Source: Clostridium guangxiense
GTDB taxonomy: Bacteria; Bacillota; Clostridia; Clostridiales; Clostridiaceae
Length of the DNA stretch: 64,000 nt
Direction of reading: 5' to 3'
Assembly: GCF_021043395.1 (NCBI RefSeq)
Contig: NZ_JAJNKE010000006.1
Span: forward strand, 62,001 to 126,000
A model generated the notes under the pieces. That model was not told where the DNA came from. It worked only from the letters and a program-made list of their open reading frames with translations, and did no database searches. Of the stretch, positions 16,961-26,041 are shown piece by piece; position 1 is the first letter of the stretch, and each line of letters opens with the position of its first letter. Made by a program: the position numbers and the translations under genes.

Positions 16961-19508
16961 ATATATCTTTTAAGATTTCTTTTAAACTTTTATTGTCTTT
17001 CATGGCTAAAATCAATTTTCCGGCAGCAGATGTGTTTCCTATTAGATATCCACCAGAAAGTACATTGTTCATGAAAAATAAAGTTTTGCATTCATTCAAT
17101 TTAGGGTTAAGGAATTGAAGTTTTTCATTTTCAGTATTTGTCACATCACCAAAGGATACTACAGAGGTACCAAGAGCATCAAATATTACAGAGGATACAA
17201 AATCTTTAAATGAAGTTTTATCGCCTACGGCATTTGCACCAGCTGTTTTTCCCATTTCTACAGCAGCAGTCCAGTTTCCATAAATAATTCCGTTTAGTTC
17301 AGCAGCATCACCAGCAGCATATATCTCTTTTACATTCGTTTCCATATTTTCATTAACTAATATACCTTTATTTGTTTTTATGCCGCATTCTTCAGCAAGC
17401 TTTTTATTTGGCCTTATTCCTATTGAAAATAAAACCATGTCTGCGTTAATTGTTCTGCCGCTTTTAAGTCTAACACCACTGACAGAAGTGTTTCCCAAAA
17501 TTCCAGTGCAGGAATCACCTAGTATAAGATTTATTCCATTTTTTGAAATAAGCTTTTCAAAAAGATTGGCTCCAGATTTATCAAGCTGCTTTGGAAGGAG
17601 TCTATCGAAAAATTCAACCACTGTTACATTTAAACCAGATTTTTTCATTTCTGAAGCTGCTTCAAGACCTAAAAGCCCGCCACCTATTACAACAGCATTT
17701 TTAGAAGTTTTTATGTGGTTTTTAATGTTGTTTGCATCGTTTATATCCTTTAAAGTGTAAACCCCATTTTTATCAATTCCAGGCAAATCAGGCTTGAAAT
17801 TATGACTTCCAGTTGATAATATCAATTTATCATAATTTTCTTTGCTTCCATCAGAAAGTAAAAGTTCTTTATTTGCAGGATTAATCTTAATAACCTTTGA
17901 ATTTAACCTTAAAATAATTCTATTATCTTCATACCAACTTGGTTGGGAAACATAAAATTTACTATCTTCAATATTTTCTGTTAGATAATCAGAAAGTTCT
18001 GGTCTAAAATAGGTTGGGCGATTTTCGGAAGATATTATTTCAACAGTGCATTTTTTATTTCTCTTTCTTATAGCTTCAGCAGCATAATAACCAGCAGCCC
18101 CATTTCCTACTATGACTACTTTTTCCGCATTTTCACTTTTGAATAAATTTTTGTTTTCTGTTATTTCAATAAATTGATCTTTGCTGGCACCACATACAGG
18201 GCAAAATTCAGGAGGCTTCGTTCCTTCAAATACAACCCCGCATATTATACATTTCCATTTTTTTATAGTAGAGGAGCTTTTTATATTAGCTGAGGTTTTG
18301 TTTAAGTTTTCCTTTATTTTTTCTGCAAAGCTTCTACCAAAGTTATAAGCACGGTTATTATCTTCCTTTGAAGGCTTAAAATTGATTTTTAATCCTGGAA
18401 CGGGAAGTTTCATTCTAAGCTGCTTTAAGCGTTCTTCTATATTAGGAACAGCTTCTCCGCTCCAACCATAAGAGCCAAAAGCTCCTGCAAATCTTCCACC
18501 ATGAATTATAGGATTTAGAGAATTTATTACATCATAAATTGGTCTTAAAGCATCACTAGTTATAGTAGGTGATCCAAAAAGAAGACCTATTGAAGAATTG
18601 ATTTTTGATATTATTTCTTCTTCTTTACTGTAAATCACATCAAAAGAGTTTATAGTAAAATTATCTACTGACTTTATTCCTTCTGCTATTTTATGAGCAA
18701 TTTCCTTTGTGTAACCATATGCAGATACATAGCAAATAGTTATTTCTTTGTTCTTAGATATATCATCCTCTGTACTCCATTTTTTATATAACTCAACGAC
18801 TTTTTTAGGGTTATCCCTTAATATAGGACCGTGTCCTGGGCAAATTATATCTATTGGCAAATCTTTTATTTTATTGTAAGCTTTGAGAACATAAGGTTTA
18901 AAAGGACCCATTATGCAATCAAAGTAGTATTTTAGTGCATCCATATATTTTTCTTTATCTTCTATAAGATCGTTAAATATCTTTTCACTTGAATAATGGC
19001 AGCCAAAGGAATCACAAGTTATAAGCAGCTTTTCTTCAGGCACATAGGTATATATTGTGTCTGGCCAATGTAAAAGTGGTGCAGAAATAAATTTAAGAGT
19101 TTTGCCTCCAAGGTCTAAAGAAGAACCATCTTTCACCTCTATATATTCAAAAGAATGATTTACTATATTTTGCAAAAATTTTATTGCTGTACTTGAGCCA
19201 ACTACTTTTGCATTTTTTGCAATGTCCAAAAGTTTTTCAACAGAACCTGCGTGGTCTGGTTCTGTATGATCTACTACAATGTAATCTATATTCTTAATGT
19301 CAATATTAAGGGACTCAAGCCTTGCAAGGTATTCGTCGAAAAACTTTTCTTTTACAGTTTCAAAAATGGCTGTCTTTTTAGATCCCTTTACAATATAGGA
19401 ATTGTAAGTTGTCCCATATGGGGTATACATTACTATATCAAAAATTCTAAGACCAGGATCAAGGGCACCAACCCAATAAATATCTTTTTTTATCTCAATA
19501 GCCTTCAT
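16959..19508 (-). CDS. fdpF: class F flavodiiron protein (diiron-flavodoxin-rubredoxin-NAD(P)H reductase fusion)
   Basis: 849-residue cytoplasmic fusion that can carry electrons from NAD(P)H to O2 (or NO) in one chain. MBL-like diiron domain about 1-250: ligands H81, E83, D85, H147, D166 and H226, all present. Flavodoxin domain about 255-400. Rubredoxin about 417-448, with C420, C423, C436 and C439. NADH:rubredoxin oxidoreductase about 463-849, with a GNGAAG FAD motif and GGGLLGLE NAD motif. The start is ATG 19508 with AAGGAG 8 nt upstream; GTG 19517 overlaps the SD. Such FDP_F fusions are known in Clostridia, e.g. Clostridioides difficile. Confidence 0.95.
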   Translation of the reverse strand: MKAIEIKKDIYWVGALDPGLRIFDIVMYTPYGTTYNSYIVKGSKKTAIFETVKEKFFDEYLARLESLNIDIKNIDYIVVDHTEPDHAGSVEKLLDIAKNAKVVGSSTAIKFLQNIVNHSFEYIEVKDGSSLDLGGKTLKFISAPLLHWPDTIYTYVPEEKLLITCDSFGCHYSSEKIFNDLIEDKEKYMDALKYYFDCIMGPFKPYVLKAYNKIKDLPIDIICPGHGPILRDNPKKVVELYKKWSTEDDISKNKEITICYVSAYGYTKEIAHKIAEGIKSVDNFTINSFDVIYSKEEEIISKINSSIGLLFGSPTITSDALRPIYDVINSLNPIIHGGRFAGAFGSYGWSGEAVPNIEERLKQLRMKLPVPGLKINFKPSKEDNNRAYNFGRSFAEKIKENLNKTSANIKSSSTIKKWKCIICGVVFEGTKPPEFCPVCGASKDQFIEITENKNLFKSENAEKVVIVGNGAAGYYAAEAIRKRNKKCTVEIISSENRPTYFRPELSDYLTENIEDSKFYVSQPSWYEDNRIILRLNSKVIKINPANKELLLSDGSKENYDKLILSTGSHNFKPDLPGIDKNGVYTLKDINDANNIKNHIKTSKNAVVIGGGLLGLEAASEMKKSGLNVTVVEFFDRLLPKQLDKSGANLFEKLISKNGINLILGDSCTGILGNTSVSGVRLKSGRTINADMVLFSIGIRPNKKLAEECGIKTNKGILVNENMETNVKEIYAAGDAAELNGIIYGNWTAAVEMGKTAGANAVGDKTSFKDFVSSVIFDALGTSVVSFGDVTNTENEKLQFLNPKLNECKTLFFMNNVLSGGYLIGNTSAAGKLILAMKDNKSLKEILKDI

Positions 19509-19536
19509 TTTAACCACTCCTTAAATTATTATTAAA

Positions 19537-19585
19537 AGATAATAATTATTAACTATATTTTAATGTTAATTTACGTAAAAATCAA
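19537..19585 (-). promoter_or_regulatory. fdpF promoter with Fur/PerR-like box
   Basis: On the minus strand, TTGATT (19585-19580), a 17-bp spacer, then TAAAAT (19562-19557). Just downstream, at 19551-19537, lies TAATAAT-T-ATTATCT. It matches the 7-1-7 Fur consensus TGATAAT-N-ATTATCA at 12 of 14 positions and is close to the PerR box TTATAAT-N-ATTATAA. Its position over the start of transcription suits repression relieved by peroxide or iron loss. Confidence 0.55.
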
Positions 19586-19590
19586 TACTT

Positions 19591-20430
19591 TTATCTATTT
19601 TTGTAACGTGAAGGAGAAATATTATAGTATTTTTTAAATAATTTACTAAAATAGTAGGCATCATCATAACCAACACTTTTGGCAATAGTTTTAACAGTAA
19701 GTGTGGTATCTTTAAGTAGGGCCTTAGCTTTTTCGAGTCTTATCTTAATAAGATAATTTATAGGGGATACTCCTGTTTCTTCTTTAAATATTTTTGATAT
19801 ATACACAGGGCTTAAGTACATATTTTTGGATATCTTATATAGGGAAATATTGTTCATATAATTTTTGTTCATGTACGCAATGATTTCTTTTACTATATTC
19901 GACTTTTGGGAAAATTCAAAATGATAATCACATATTTTTTTTCTACTTTCTTCAAAATAGGTTTCTCTTAGGAACATTACAAGAAGCTTAGTTGATAGAA
20001 TCTTAAGCATGAGTTCATAGCCATCTTTATGATTACTTTGTTCTTTTAGAATTTCTATGCAGCAATTTTCAAAATCCTTACCATATCTTTGAAAATTAAA
20101 TATACCAAGAAAGTTTTCTTTAGTAATGTGATTAGGAGAAAAACTTCTTATATTTATATTATTAAACCCGATGTGAATTTCATTTAGACTTTCATATTTA
20201 TTTACTATTTCTGAATGGTATACTCCAGGATTGAATACCATTAGTTGACCTTTTTTTACGTTATATATATTATCATTTACAATGTATGAAGTTTCTCCAG
20301 AAAGCATATAGCTAAATTCAAGAAAATCGTGAGAATGATGATCTATTACATAGTTTTCTTTTGGTCTTGAATTAAATACATAAAGAATTTTTGGGTTGAA
20401 ACTGTTTACATTGATTCCTAAATCACACAT
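19591..20430 (-). CDS. AraC-family transcriptional regulator
   Basis: 279 residues. N-terminal cupin-like sensor domain (about 15-110; HHSHDFLEFSYMLSGE, then VFNPGVYHSE). C-terminal pair of helix-turn-helix motifs at about 180-277 (ISLYKISKNMYLSPVYISKIF and TVKTIAKSVGYDDAYYFSKL, the classical AraC signature). SD GAGGTGA before ATG. It is divergent from the ABC exporter genes across 128 bp and also lies upstream of fdpF, so either could be its target. Confidence 0.92.
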   Translation of the reverse strand: MCDLGINVNSFNPKILYVFNSRPKENYVIDHHSHDFLEFSYMLSGETSYIVNDNIYNVKKGQLMVFNPGVYHSEIVNKYESLNEIHIGFNNINIRSFSPNHITKENFLGIFNFQRYGKDFENCCIEILKEQSNHKDGYELMLKILSTKLLVMFLRETYFEESRKKICDYHFEFSQKSNIVKEIIAYMNKNYMNNISLYKISKNMYLSPVYISKIFKEETGVSPINYLIKIRLEKAKALLKDTTLTVKTIAKSVGYDDAYYFSKLFKKYYNISPSRYKNR

Positions 20431-20510
20431 AATATCACCTCAAGTGCAAACTTTATAAGTATAGAAATGTACATTAATTAAATAAAAATATACATTCTTA
20501 TTTTATTTAT

Positions 20511-20535
20511 TTTACCACATAATTGTAATGGTAAA
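20511..20535. promoter_or_regulatory. inverted repeat operator candidate between araC-type gene and ABC genes
   Basis: TTTACCA-N11-TGGTAAA, a perfect inverted repeat 24 bp before the ABC gene start. It is a plausible binding site for the divergent AraC regulator; this is inference from position. Confidence 0.4.
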
Positions 20536-20558
20536 TAGATAAGTTGGAGGAATTTTTT

Positions 20559-22307
20559 ATGGACAGTTTAAAATGGATTTTTGGCTACGTAAAGCGGTAT
20601 AAGTTTAGAATGATAATGGTTATTGTAATGGTTGTTGTTTCTTCTTTGTTAGGTATGGTTAATCCTTATTTATCAGGAAAACTTGTGGATTTGGTTATAG
20701 TTGCGAAAAAGACCTCGCTGCTTATTCCTATGCTGGCTGCTATGATTGGAGTTACTTTACTAAAAGCTATAGTACGATATAGTTTTCAAATGATTTCGGA
20801 ATTTGTTTCCCAAAATATTATGTTTGAAATACGAGAACAAATGTATGTAAATCTTCAAAAACTTGATTTTGATTTTTTTGATAAAACTAGAACTGGGGAT
20901 TTAATGACTAGGATGACTGGAGATCTGGATGCCATAAGGCACTTTGTAGCATGGGTAATCTATAATGTAAGTGAAAACATCATAATATTTTTATCGGCGG
21001 TTTGTATGATGTTTTATATAAATTATAAATTTGCACTTATAATGCTTATTATTACACCATTTATAGGATATTTTGCTTATAATATGACTCGTGATGTTGG
21101 ACCAACCTTTTATGCAATAAGGGAACAATTTTCAAAACTGAATACCATTGTTCAGGAGAATATAAGTGGAAATAGGGTCGTAAAGGCTTTTGCAAAAGAG
21201 GATTATGAAACATCAAAGTTTCAGAGAGAAAATCAAGCATTTATGGATAGAAACCTTGAATCTGCAAAGATGTGGGAAAAATATTTACCTATACTTACTT
21301 CTTTTTCAAATATGTTTTCTGTGATTATGATTTTGGCTGGTGGAATATTGGTTATAAAAGGCAGCATGAGTATTGGTGATCTTGTTGTTTTTAACAGTCT
21401 TATTTGGGCACTTAATAATCCTATGAATATGGTTGGGTGGCTTATAAATGATATAGAGCGTTTTATTGCCTCGTCCAGAAAGATAAGGATGCTTATAAGT
21501 GCAGATGCTAAAATTAAAAGTAATGACAAGGCTGCGGCTAAGAATAGAATTCATGGGGATATTGAGTTTAAAAATGTTTCCTTTAAATATGGAGATGAGG
21601 CAGTACTTGAGAATATAGATTTTAAAGCAAAAAGTGGGCAGACCGTTGCAATTCTTGGCCCTACAGGCTGTGGAAAATCTACTCTTGTTAGCCTTATACA
21701 GAGATTTTATGATGCTTGCGAAGGGGAAATACTTATTGATGGAAAAAATATAAAGAAATATAATCTTCAAAAACTTCGTGATAGTATATCAGCGGCAATG
21801 CAGGATATATTCCTATTTTCAGATACTATAGAGGGGAACATAGCATATGGTACTCCTGATGCATCCTTTGAAAAGGTAAAGTGGGCGGCGGAGGTTTCAG
21901 ATGCAGATGAATTTATATCAAAGCTTTCAAATGGTTATGACACTATTGTAGGGGAAAGAGGAGTTGGACTTTCAGGAGGGCAAAAACAAAGGATAGCACT
22001 TGCGAGAGCAGTAATAAAGGAACCCTCTATACTCATTTTAGACGATACAACTTCAAGTTTGGATGTAGAAACAGAGATAATGATTCAGAAAAATTTAAGA
22101 AAGTATTTAAGGGACAAAACTACCTTTATAATTGCACATAGAATTTCATCTGTTAAGAATGCTGATTTGATACTTGTTATGGATGAAGGAAGAATAGTTG
22201 AAAGTGGAACACATGATGAGCTTTTAAAGAAAAAGGGGTACTATGCTAATGTATATGAAAATCAGTATGGTAACTTTGAGAAAAAACTAAGGAAAGAGGT
22301 GGTTTAA
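20559..22307 (+). CDS. ABC exporter half, heterodimeric type (degenerate Walker B)
   Basis: 582-residue fused membrane-ATPase half transporter with six membrane helices (about 15-290) and a nucleotide-binding domain (about 335-575). Walker A GPTGCGKST is at about 367-375, signature LSGGQ at 471-475, and Walker B ILILDD at 491-496. D496 replaces the catalytic glutamate. The start is ATG 20559 with GGAGG 8 nt upstream. It is adjacent to and paired with the next gene; the substrate is unknown, with drugs or lipids usual for this class. Confidence 0.93.
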   Translation: MDSLKWIFGYVKRYKFRMIMVIVMVVVSSLLGMVNPYLSGKLVDLVIVAKKTSLLIPMLAAMIGVTLLKAIVRYSFQMISEFVSQNIMFEIREQMYVNLQKLDFDFFDKTRTGDLMTRMTGDLDAIRHFVAWVIYNVSENIIIFLSAVCMMFYINYKFALIMLIITPFIGYFAYNMTRDVGPTFYAIREQFSKLNTIVQENISGNRVVKAFAKEDYETSKFQRENQAFMDRNLESAKMWEKYLPILTSFSNMFSVIMILAGGILVIKGSMSIGDLVVFNSLIWALNNPMNMVGWLINDIERFIASSRKIRMLISADAKIKSNDKAAAKNRIHGDIEFKNVSFKYGDEAVLENIDFKAKSGQTVAILGPTGCGKSTLVSLIQRFYDACEGEILIDGKNIKKYNLQKLRDSISAAMQDIFLFSDTIEGNIAYGTPDASFEKVKWAAEVSDADEFISKLSNGYDTIVGERGVGLSGGQKQRIALARAVIKEPSILILDDTTSSLDVETEIMIQKNLRKYLRDKTTFIIAHRISSVKNADLILVMDEGRIVESGTHDELLKKKGYYANVYENQYGNFEKKLRKEVV

Positions 22308-24089
22308 ATGGCAAGAAACAAATTTGATGAAGATGAAGATTTTGAAGAAAAAATAAATTCTAATGATCTTAAAAGACTTTTAAAATACGTAGTGCCTTAT
22401 AAAAAAGAAATGATTATAACTGTTTTTCTTATGTTGTTATCAAGTGCAGCAACACTTTTAGGACCATACCTAGTTCAAATAGCTATTGATGATATGATAC
22501 CTAAGAAAAATATAAGAGGTCTTGTAATGTTGTCAGCTATATTTGTACTAACAATTATTATAACGGGATTATGCATGAAATTTAAAATAAGAACTATGTC
22601 TGATATAGGACAGAAGGTAATTAGAAATATTAGATCTGACATATTTAATAAGCTTCAAGAATTGCCTTTTTCATATTATGATGATAGACCTCATGGGAAA
22701 ATACTTGTTAGAGTTGTTAACTATGTGAATTCATTAAGTGATCTACTGTCAAATGGACTTATAAATCTTATTACAGATTTATTTACTGCAGTTGTAATAA
22801 TAGTATTTATGTTTGCAATAAATGTTAAGTTAACGCTGCTTTGCTTTGCTGGTTTTCCTGTGCTTATACTTGCCATATTTATAATCAAAAATGCACAGAG
22901 AAAAGCATTTAGAGCCTATAGTAATAAGCAATCTAATTTGAATGCGTATATACATGAGAGTATAACGGGAATAAAAGTTACACAGGCCTTTGTAAGAGAA
23001 AATGAGAATCTTGGTATATTTAGAAAGGTAAGCAATGATTTCAAAAAATCATGGTTAAAGGCTGTTTCAGTTCAACTTCTTTTGGGACCATGCATAGATA
23101 ATATATCTGTTGCTACAATTTCACTTATATATTTAGTGGGAATTTATTCAATAGGCAAGGGAATAACTATAGGAGTACTTGTGGCATTTGTGGGATATAT
23201 ATCTAGGTTTTGGGGTCCAATAACTAATATAGGAAATTTTTATAATACCTTAATAATGAATATGGCATATGTTGAAAGAATTTTTGAAACCATAGATGAA
23301 AAGGTAACTGTTAAGGATATCGAGGGAGCAAAGAAAATGCCTCTTATAAATGGAAATGTTGAATTTAAGAATGTTGTCTTTAAGTATGATGAAAGTGCAA
23401 CTATACTTAAAAATGTATCCTTTAAGGTAAATGCAGGAGAGACTATAGCTATAGTAGGACCAACAGGTGCTGGTAAAACTACTATTATAAATCTATTAAG
23501 TAGATTTTATGATATAAGTGGTGGAGAAGTATTAATAGATGGAGTAAATGTGCATGATGTTACTATTAAATCTTTAAGAAAGCAAATGGGAGTAATGCTT
23601 CAGGATACATTTGTTTTTTCAGGAACAATAATGGACAATATTAGATATGGAAAACTTGATGCCACTGATGAAGAAGTAATTGAAGCTGCTAAAACTGTAA
23701 GAGCGCATGATTTTATAAAGAACATGAAAAATGGCTATTATACAGAAGTAAATGAAAGAGGAAGTAGATTATCCGTAGGACAAAGACAGCTTATATCTTT
23801 TGCCAGAGCGCTGCTTGCGAACCCAAGAATACTTATTTTGGATGAGGCAACCTCGAGTATAGATACTAAAACAGAATTGGCACTTCAAGAAGGTTTAAAT
23901 AGGCTTTTAAAAGGAAGAACCTCATTCATAATTGCACACAGATTATCCACAATTAAGAATGCAAATAAGATAATGTATGTGGATAAGGGTAGAATTGTTG
24001 AAGAGGGAAATCATGATGAGCTTATGAGGAAAAAGGGCGAATATTACGAGCTTTATATGTCACAGTACAATATACTTAAGGCAGTCTAA
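22308..24089 (+). CDS. ABC exporter half, heterodimeric type (degenerate signature)
   Basis: 593-residue half transporter that starts directly after the previous stop codon, so the two are translationally coupled. Six membrane helices and an NBD: Walker A GPTGAGKTT at about 384-392, signature LSVGQ (488-492) in place of LSGGQ, Walker B with catalytic E513. Together with its partner it gives one canonical ATP site and one degenerate site, as in BmrC/BmrD and TM287/288. SD AAAGAGGTGG. Confidence 0.93.
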   Translation: MARNKFDEDEDFEEKINSNDLKRLLKYVVPYKKEMIITVFLMLLSSAATLLGPYLVQIAIDDMIPKKNIRGLVMLSAIFVLTIIITGLCMKFKIRTMSDIGQKVIRNIRSDIFNKLQELPFSYYDDRPHGKILVRVVNYVNSLSDLLSNGLINLITDLFTAVVIIVFMFAINVKLTLLCFAGFPVLILAIFIIKNAQRKAFRAYSNKQSNLNAYIHESITGIKVTQAFVRENENLGIFRKVSNDFKKSWLKAVSVQLLLGPCIDNISVATISLIYLVGIYSIGKGITIGVLVAFVGYISRFWGPITNIGNFYNTLIMNMAYVERIFETIDEKVTVKDIEGAKKMPLINGNVEFKNVVFKYDESATILKNVSFKVNAGETIAIVGPTGAGKTTIINLLSRFYDISGGEVLIDGVNVHDVTIKSLRKQMGVMLQDTFVFSGTIMDNIRYGKLDATDEEVIEAAKTVRAHDFIKNMKNGYYTEVNERGSRLSVGQRQLISFARALLANPRILILDEATSSIDTKTELALQEGLNRLLKGRTSFIIAHRLSTIKNANKIMYVDKGRIVEEGNHDELMRKKGEYYELYMSQYNILKAV

Positions 24090-24090
24090 A

Positions 24091-24121
24091 AAAACGGCTG
24101 CCTTTTGGCAGCCATTTTTTG
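24091..24121. terminator. bidirectional terminator between ABC genes and hydG
   Basis: Stem GGCTGCC (24096-24102), loop TTTT, GGCAGCC (24107-24113), followed by ATTTTTT on the plus strand and GTTTTTTT on the minus strand. Confidence 0.92.
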
Positions 24122-24138
24122 GATTTTTATATTAAGTT

Positions 24139-25554
24139 TTAAAAATAAAGATCTCTTTCACCATTTTCAATTCTAGCTAATCTAGCAATGGTTTCTTTTT
24201 TTGTATTATCAGAAGTTATATTTTCAAGGTTCTTTTTTATGGTTTTTGTGCCTATTTCTTTTAATTCATCATCAGCATAATCTATTAAAAACTCTTTAAA
24301 AGTAAGTATCGCATTTGGAAGACAGCAATTGTGGATTTGACCAGATTTAGCAAGTTTCATAAAACGGTCACCTGTTCTTCCTTGTCTATAACAAGCTGTG
24401 CAGTAACTTGGAATATATCCTTGTGCACAAAGTGATTTTAATATTTCAATAGGTGTTCTATCATCATTAACTACAAATTGTGGAGGATCAACTTGAGAAG
24501 TATCTCCAAATTCTTTTTCATAACCACCAACATCTGTGGCAGATCCAGCACTTATTTGAGAAATTCCAACAGCTATTACTTCTTCTCTAAATTTAGGCTC
24601 TTCTCTTGTTGATAAAATCATGCCAGTATAAGGAACTGCAAGTCTTAATATTGCGACAAGCTTCTTGAAATCATGATCGTGAACAAGATAAGGGAAATTT
24701 GAAAAATCAACTCCACGGGCAGGCCTTAATCTAGGCATTGATATTGTATGAGGGCCAACTCCGTTGAATTTTTCCTCAAGATGCTTTACGTGTAAAAACA
24801 TTGCAACTGTTTCATATTTGTAATCATATAAACCATACAAAACACCAATTCCAACATCATCAATTCCAGCTTCCATGGCTCTTTCAAGAGCTGTCATGTG
24901 GTAATCATAATTGTGCTTTGGACCTGTTGGATGCATCTTACTGTAAGTTTCTCTATGATATGTTTCAGAAAATAAAGTGTAAGTACCTATTTTAGCTGCC
25001 TTTAATTTCTTGTAGTTTTCAATTGTGGTAGCTGCAATATTTACATTAATTCTTCTCATTTCACCATTATCTTTGTGAACTTCATAAATTGTCTTCATAC
25101 AGTCTGTAACGTAGTCTATAGGGCAATTTACAGGATCTTCTCCAGCTTCAAGAACAATTCTTTTATGTCCTAAAGATTCAATTAATTCAACTTCACGTGT
25201 AAGTTCCTTTTTTGTAAGTTTCTTTCTTATACCTTTGTTTTCACAGTTGTATCCGCAGTATTTGCAGCCATTAACACAATAACTACTTATATAAAGAGGA
25301 GCAAACATTACTATTCTGTTTCCGTAAATGGCTTGTTTTATCTTTATGGCAGTACTGTATATTTTATCAAGCATAGTATCATCTTCAACATGAAGAAGCA
25401 CTGATACTTCTTTAGGTTCAAGACCTTTACATTTTGAAGCTTTATCAATAATTTCATTAACAAATTCAACATCTTTTGCTTTTTGGCTGCCATACTCAAG
25501 GTATTCTTTTATTTTTGCGTCATCAATAAAATCTGCTTTTTCACAGTTAAGCAT
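24139..25554 (-). CDS. hydG: [FeFe]-hydrogenase H-cluster maturase HydG (radical SAM tyrosine lyase)
   Basis: Cleaves tyrosine to make the CO and CN ligands of the hydrogenase H-cluster. Length is 471. The N-terminal radical SAM cluster is CX3CX2C at C93, C97 and C100. The C-terminal second cluster, CX2CX22C at C385, C388 and C411, separates HydG from ThiH. SD AGGAGG 7 nt before ATG. It lies 11 bp after the TM1266-type gene, in one operon. No HydE, HydF or hydrogenase gene is in the window. Confidence 0.95.
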   Translation of the reverse strand: MLNCEKADFIDDAKIKEYLEYGSQKAKDVEFVNEIIDKASKCKGLEPKEVSVLLHVEDDTMLDKIYSTAIKIKQAIYGNRIVMFAPLYISSYCVNGCKYCGYNCENKGIRKKLTKKELTREVELIESLGHKRIVLEAGEDPVNCPIDYVTDCMKTIYEVHKDNGEMRRINVNIAATTIENYKKLKAAKIGTYTLFSETYHRETYSKMHPTGPKHNYDYHMTALERAMEAGIDDVGIGVLYGLYDYKYETVAMFLHVKHLEEKFNGVGPHTISMPRLRPARGVDFSNFPYLVHDHDFKKLVAILRLAVPYTGMILSTREEPKFREEVIAVGISQISAGSATDVGGYEKEFGDTSQVDPPQFVVNDDRTPIEILKSLCAQGYIPSYCTACYRQGRTGDRFMKLAKSGQIHNCCLPNAILTFKEFLIDYADDELKEIGTKTIKKNLENITSDNTKKETIARLARIENGERDLYF

Positions 25555-25565
25555 AAATTAGCCTC

Positions 25566-25814
25566 CTAAGATTTTTTTGACATAGCTGATTTTACACTTA
25601 CGCCAGATATTTTACCAAGTTTTCCTGTCATAGCACTTAACTCATCTGAAGTGCCATCTACTATAATTGAAATGACTGATATACCCCTTTCTCTATAGGG
25701 TATACCCATTCTTCCAACTATTATTGAACTGTATGTATGGAGTATTTTATTGACTTCGCCTGCCATTTCTAAATTTTCTACTATTATTCCTACAACAGCA
25801 ATTCTCTTATCCAA
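25566..25814 (-). CDS. TM1266-family iron-only hydrogenase system putative regulator
   Basis: 82-residue ACT/NikR-C-like domain protein. It matches the TM1266 family, usually found beside [FeFe]-hydrogenase maturation genes. The pattern RIAVVGIIVEN then IVGRMGIPYRERGISVISI is typical. No DNA-binding domain is present, so a ligand-sensing or protein-binding role is more likely than direct DNA binding. The start is TTG with SD GAGGTGA 6 nt upstream. Confidence 0.88.
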   Translation of the reverse strand: MDKRIAVVGIIVENLEMAGEVNKILHTYSSIIVGRMGIPYRERGISVISIIVDGTSDELSAMTGKLGKISGVSVKSAMSKKS

Positions 25815-25834
25815 AATAAATCACCTCAATAATA

Positions 25835-25985
25835 AAAATACCCTCCATACAGGAAGGTTAAATATCATGCAAAATAAATCCCTTAATTTAATCCCTTCCT
25901 TTTACACGGTTAAACACTGCGTAATTAGAAAATCTAAGCTAATTATTTTTGTCCATAATTGAAAGAAAATCTCGCAACACGGACA
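25835..25985 (-). promoter_or_regulatory. structured leader with attenuator-like hairpins (TM1266-hydG operon)
   Basis: About 170-nt leader on the minus strand. A hairpin at 25858-25840 (ACCTTCC, loop TGTAT, GGAGGGT) is followed by TATTTTTATT, like a terminator. An upstream GGAAGGG (25899-25893) is complementary to the same CCTTCC (25857-25852) and could form a competing antiterminator. An initial stem GTCC...GGAC lies near the 5' end. No known riboswitch class was recognised. Confidence 0.4.
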
Positions 25986-25990
25986 AGTAC

Positions 25991-26019
25991 ATTATCGCAC
26001 AAAAACATACCTTTATCAA
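25991..26019 (-). promoter_or_regulatory. SigA-type promoter of TM1266-hydG operon
   Basis: Minus strand TTGATA (26019-26014), 17-bp spacer, GATAAT (25996-25991). It lies about 177 bp before the TTG start, giving the long leader. Confidence 0.7.
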
Positions 26020-26041
26020 TTGTAATTTTTCGAGCACTATA

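Noticed and set aside
19537-19551. Definite PerR box
   Set aside because: The site matches Fur and PerR consensus about equally and is AT-rich, so it is kept only as a candidate.
25826-25985. TPP, cobalamin, SAM, c-di-GMP or other known riboswitch in the hydG leader
   Set aside because: None of the conserved core motifs of these classes is visible, so it is reported only as an unclassified attenuator candidate.
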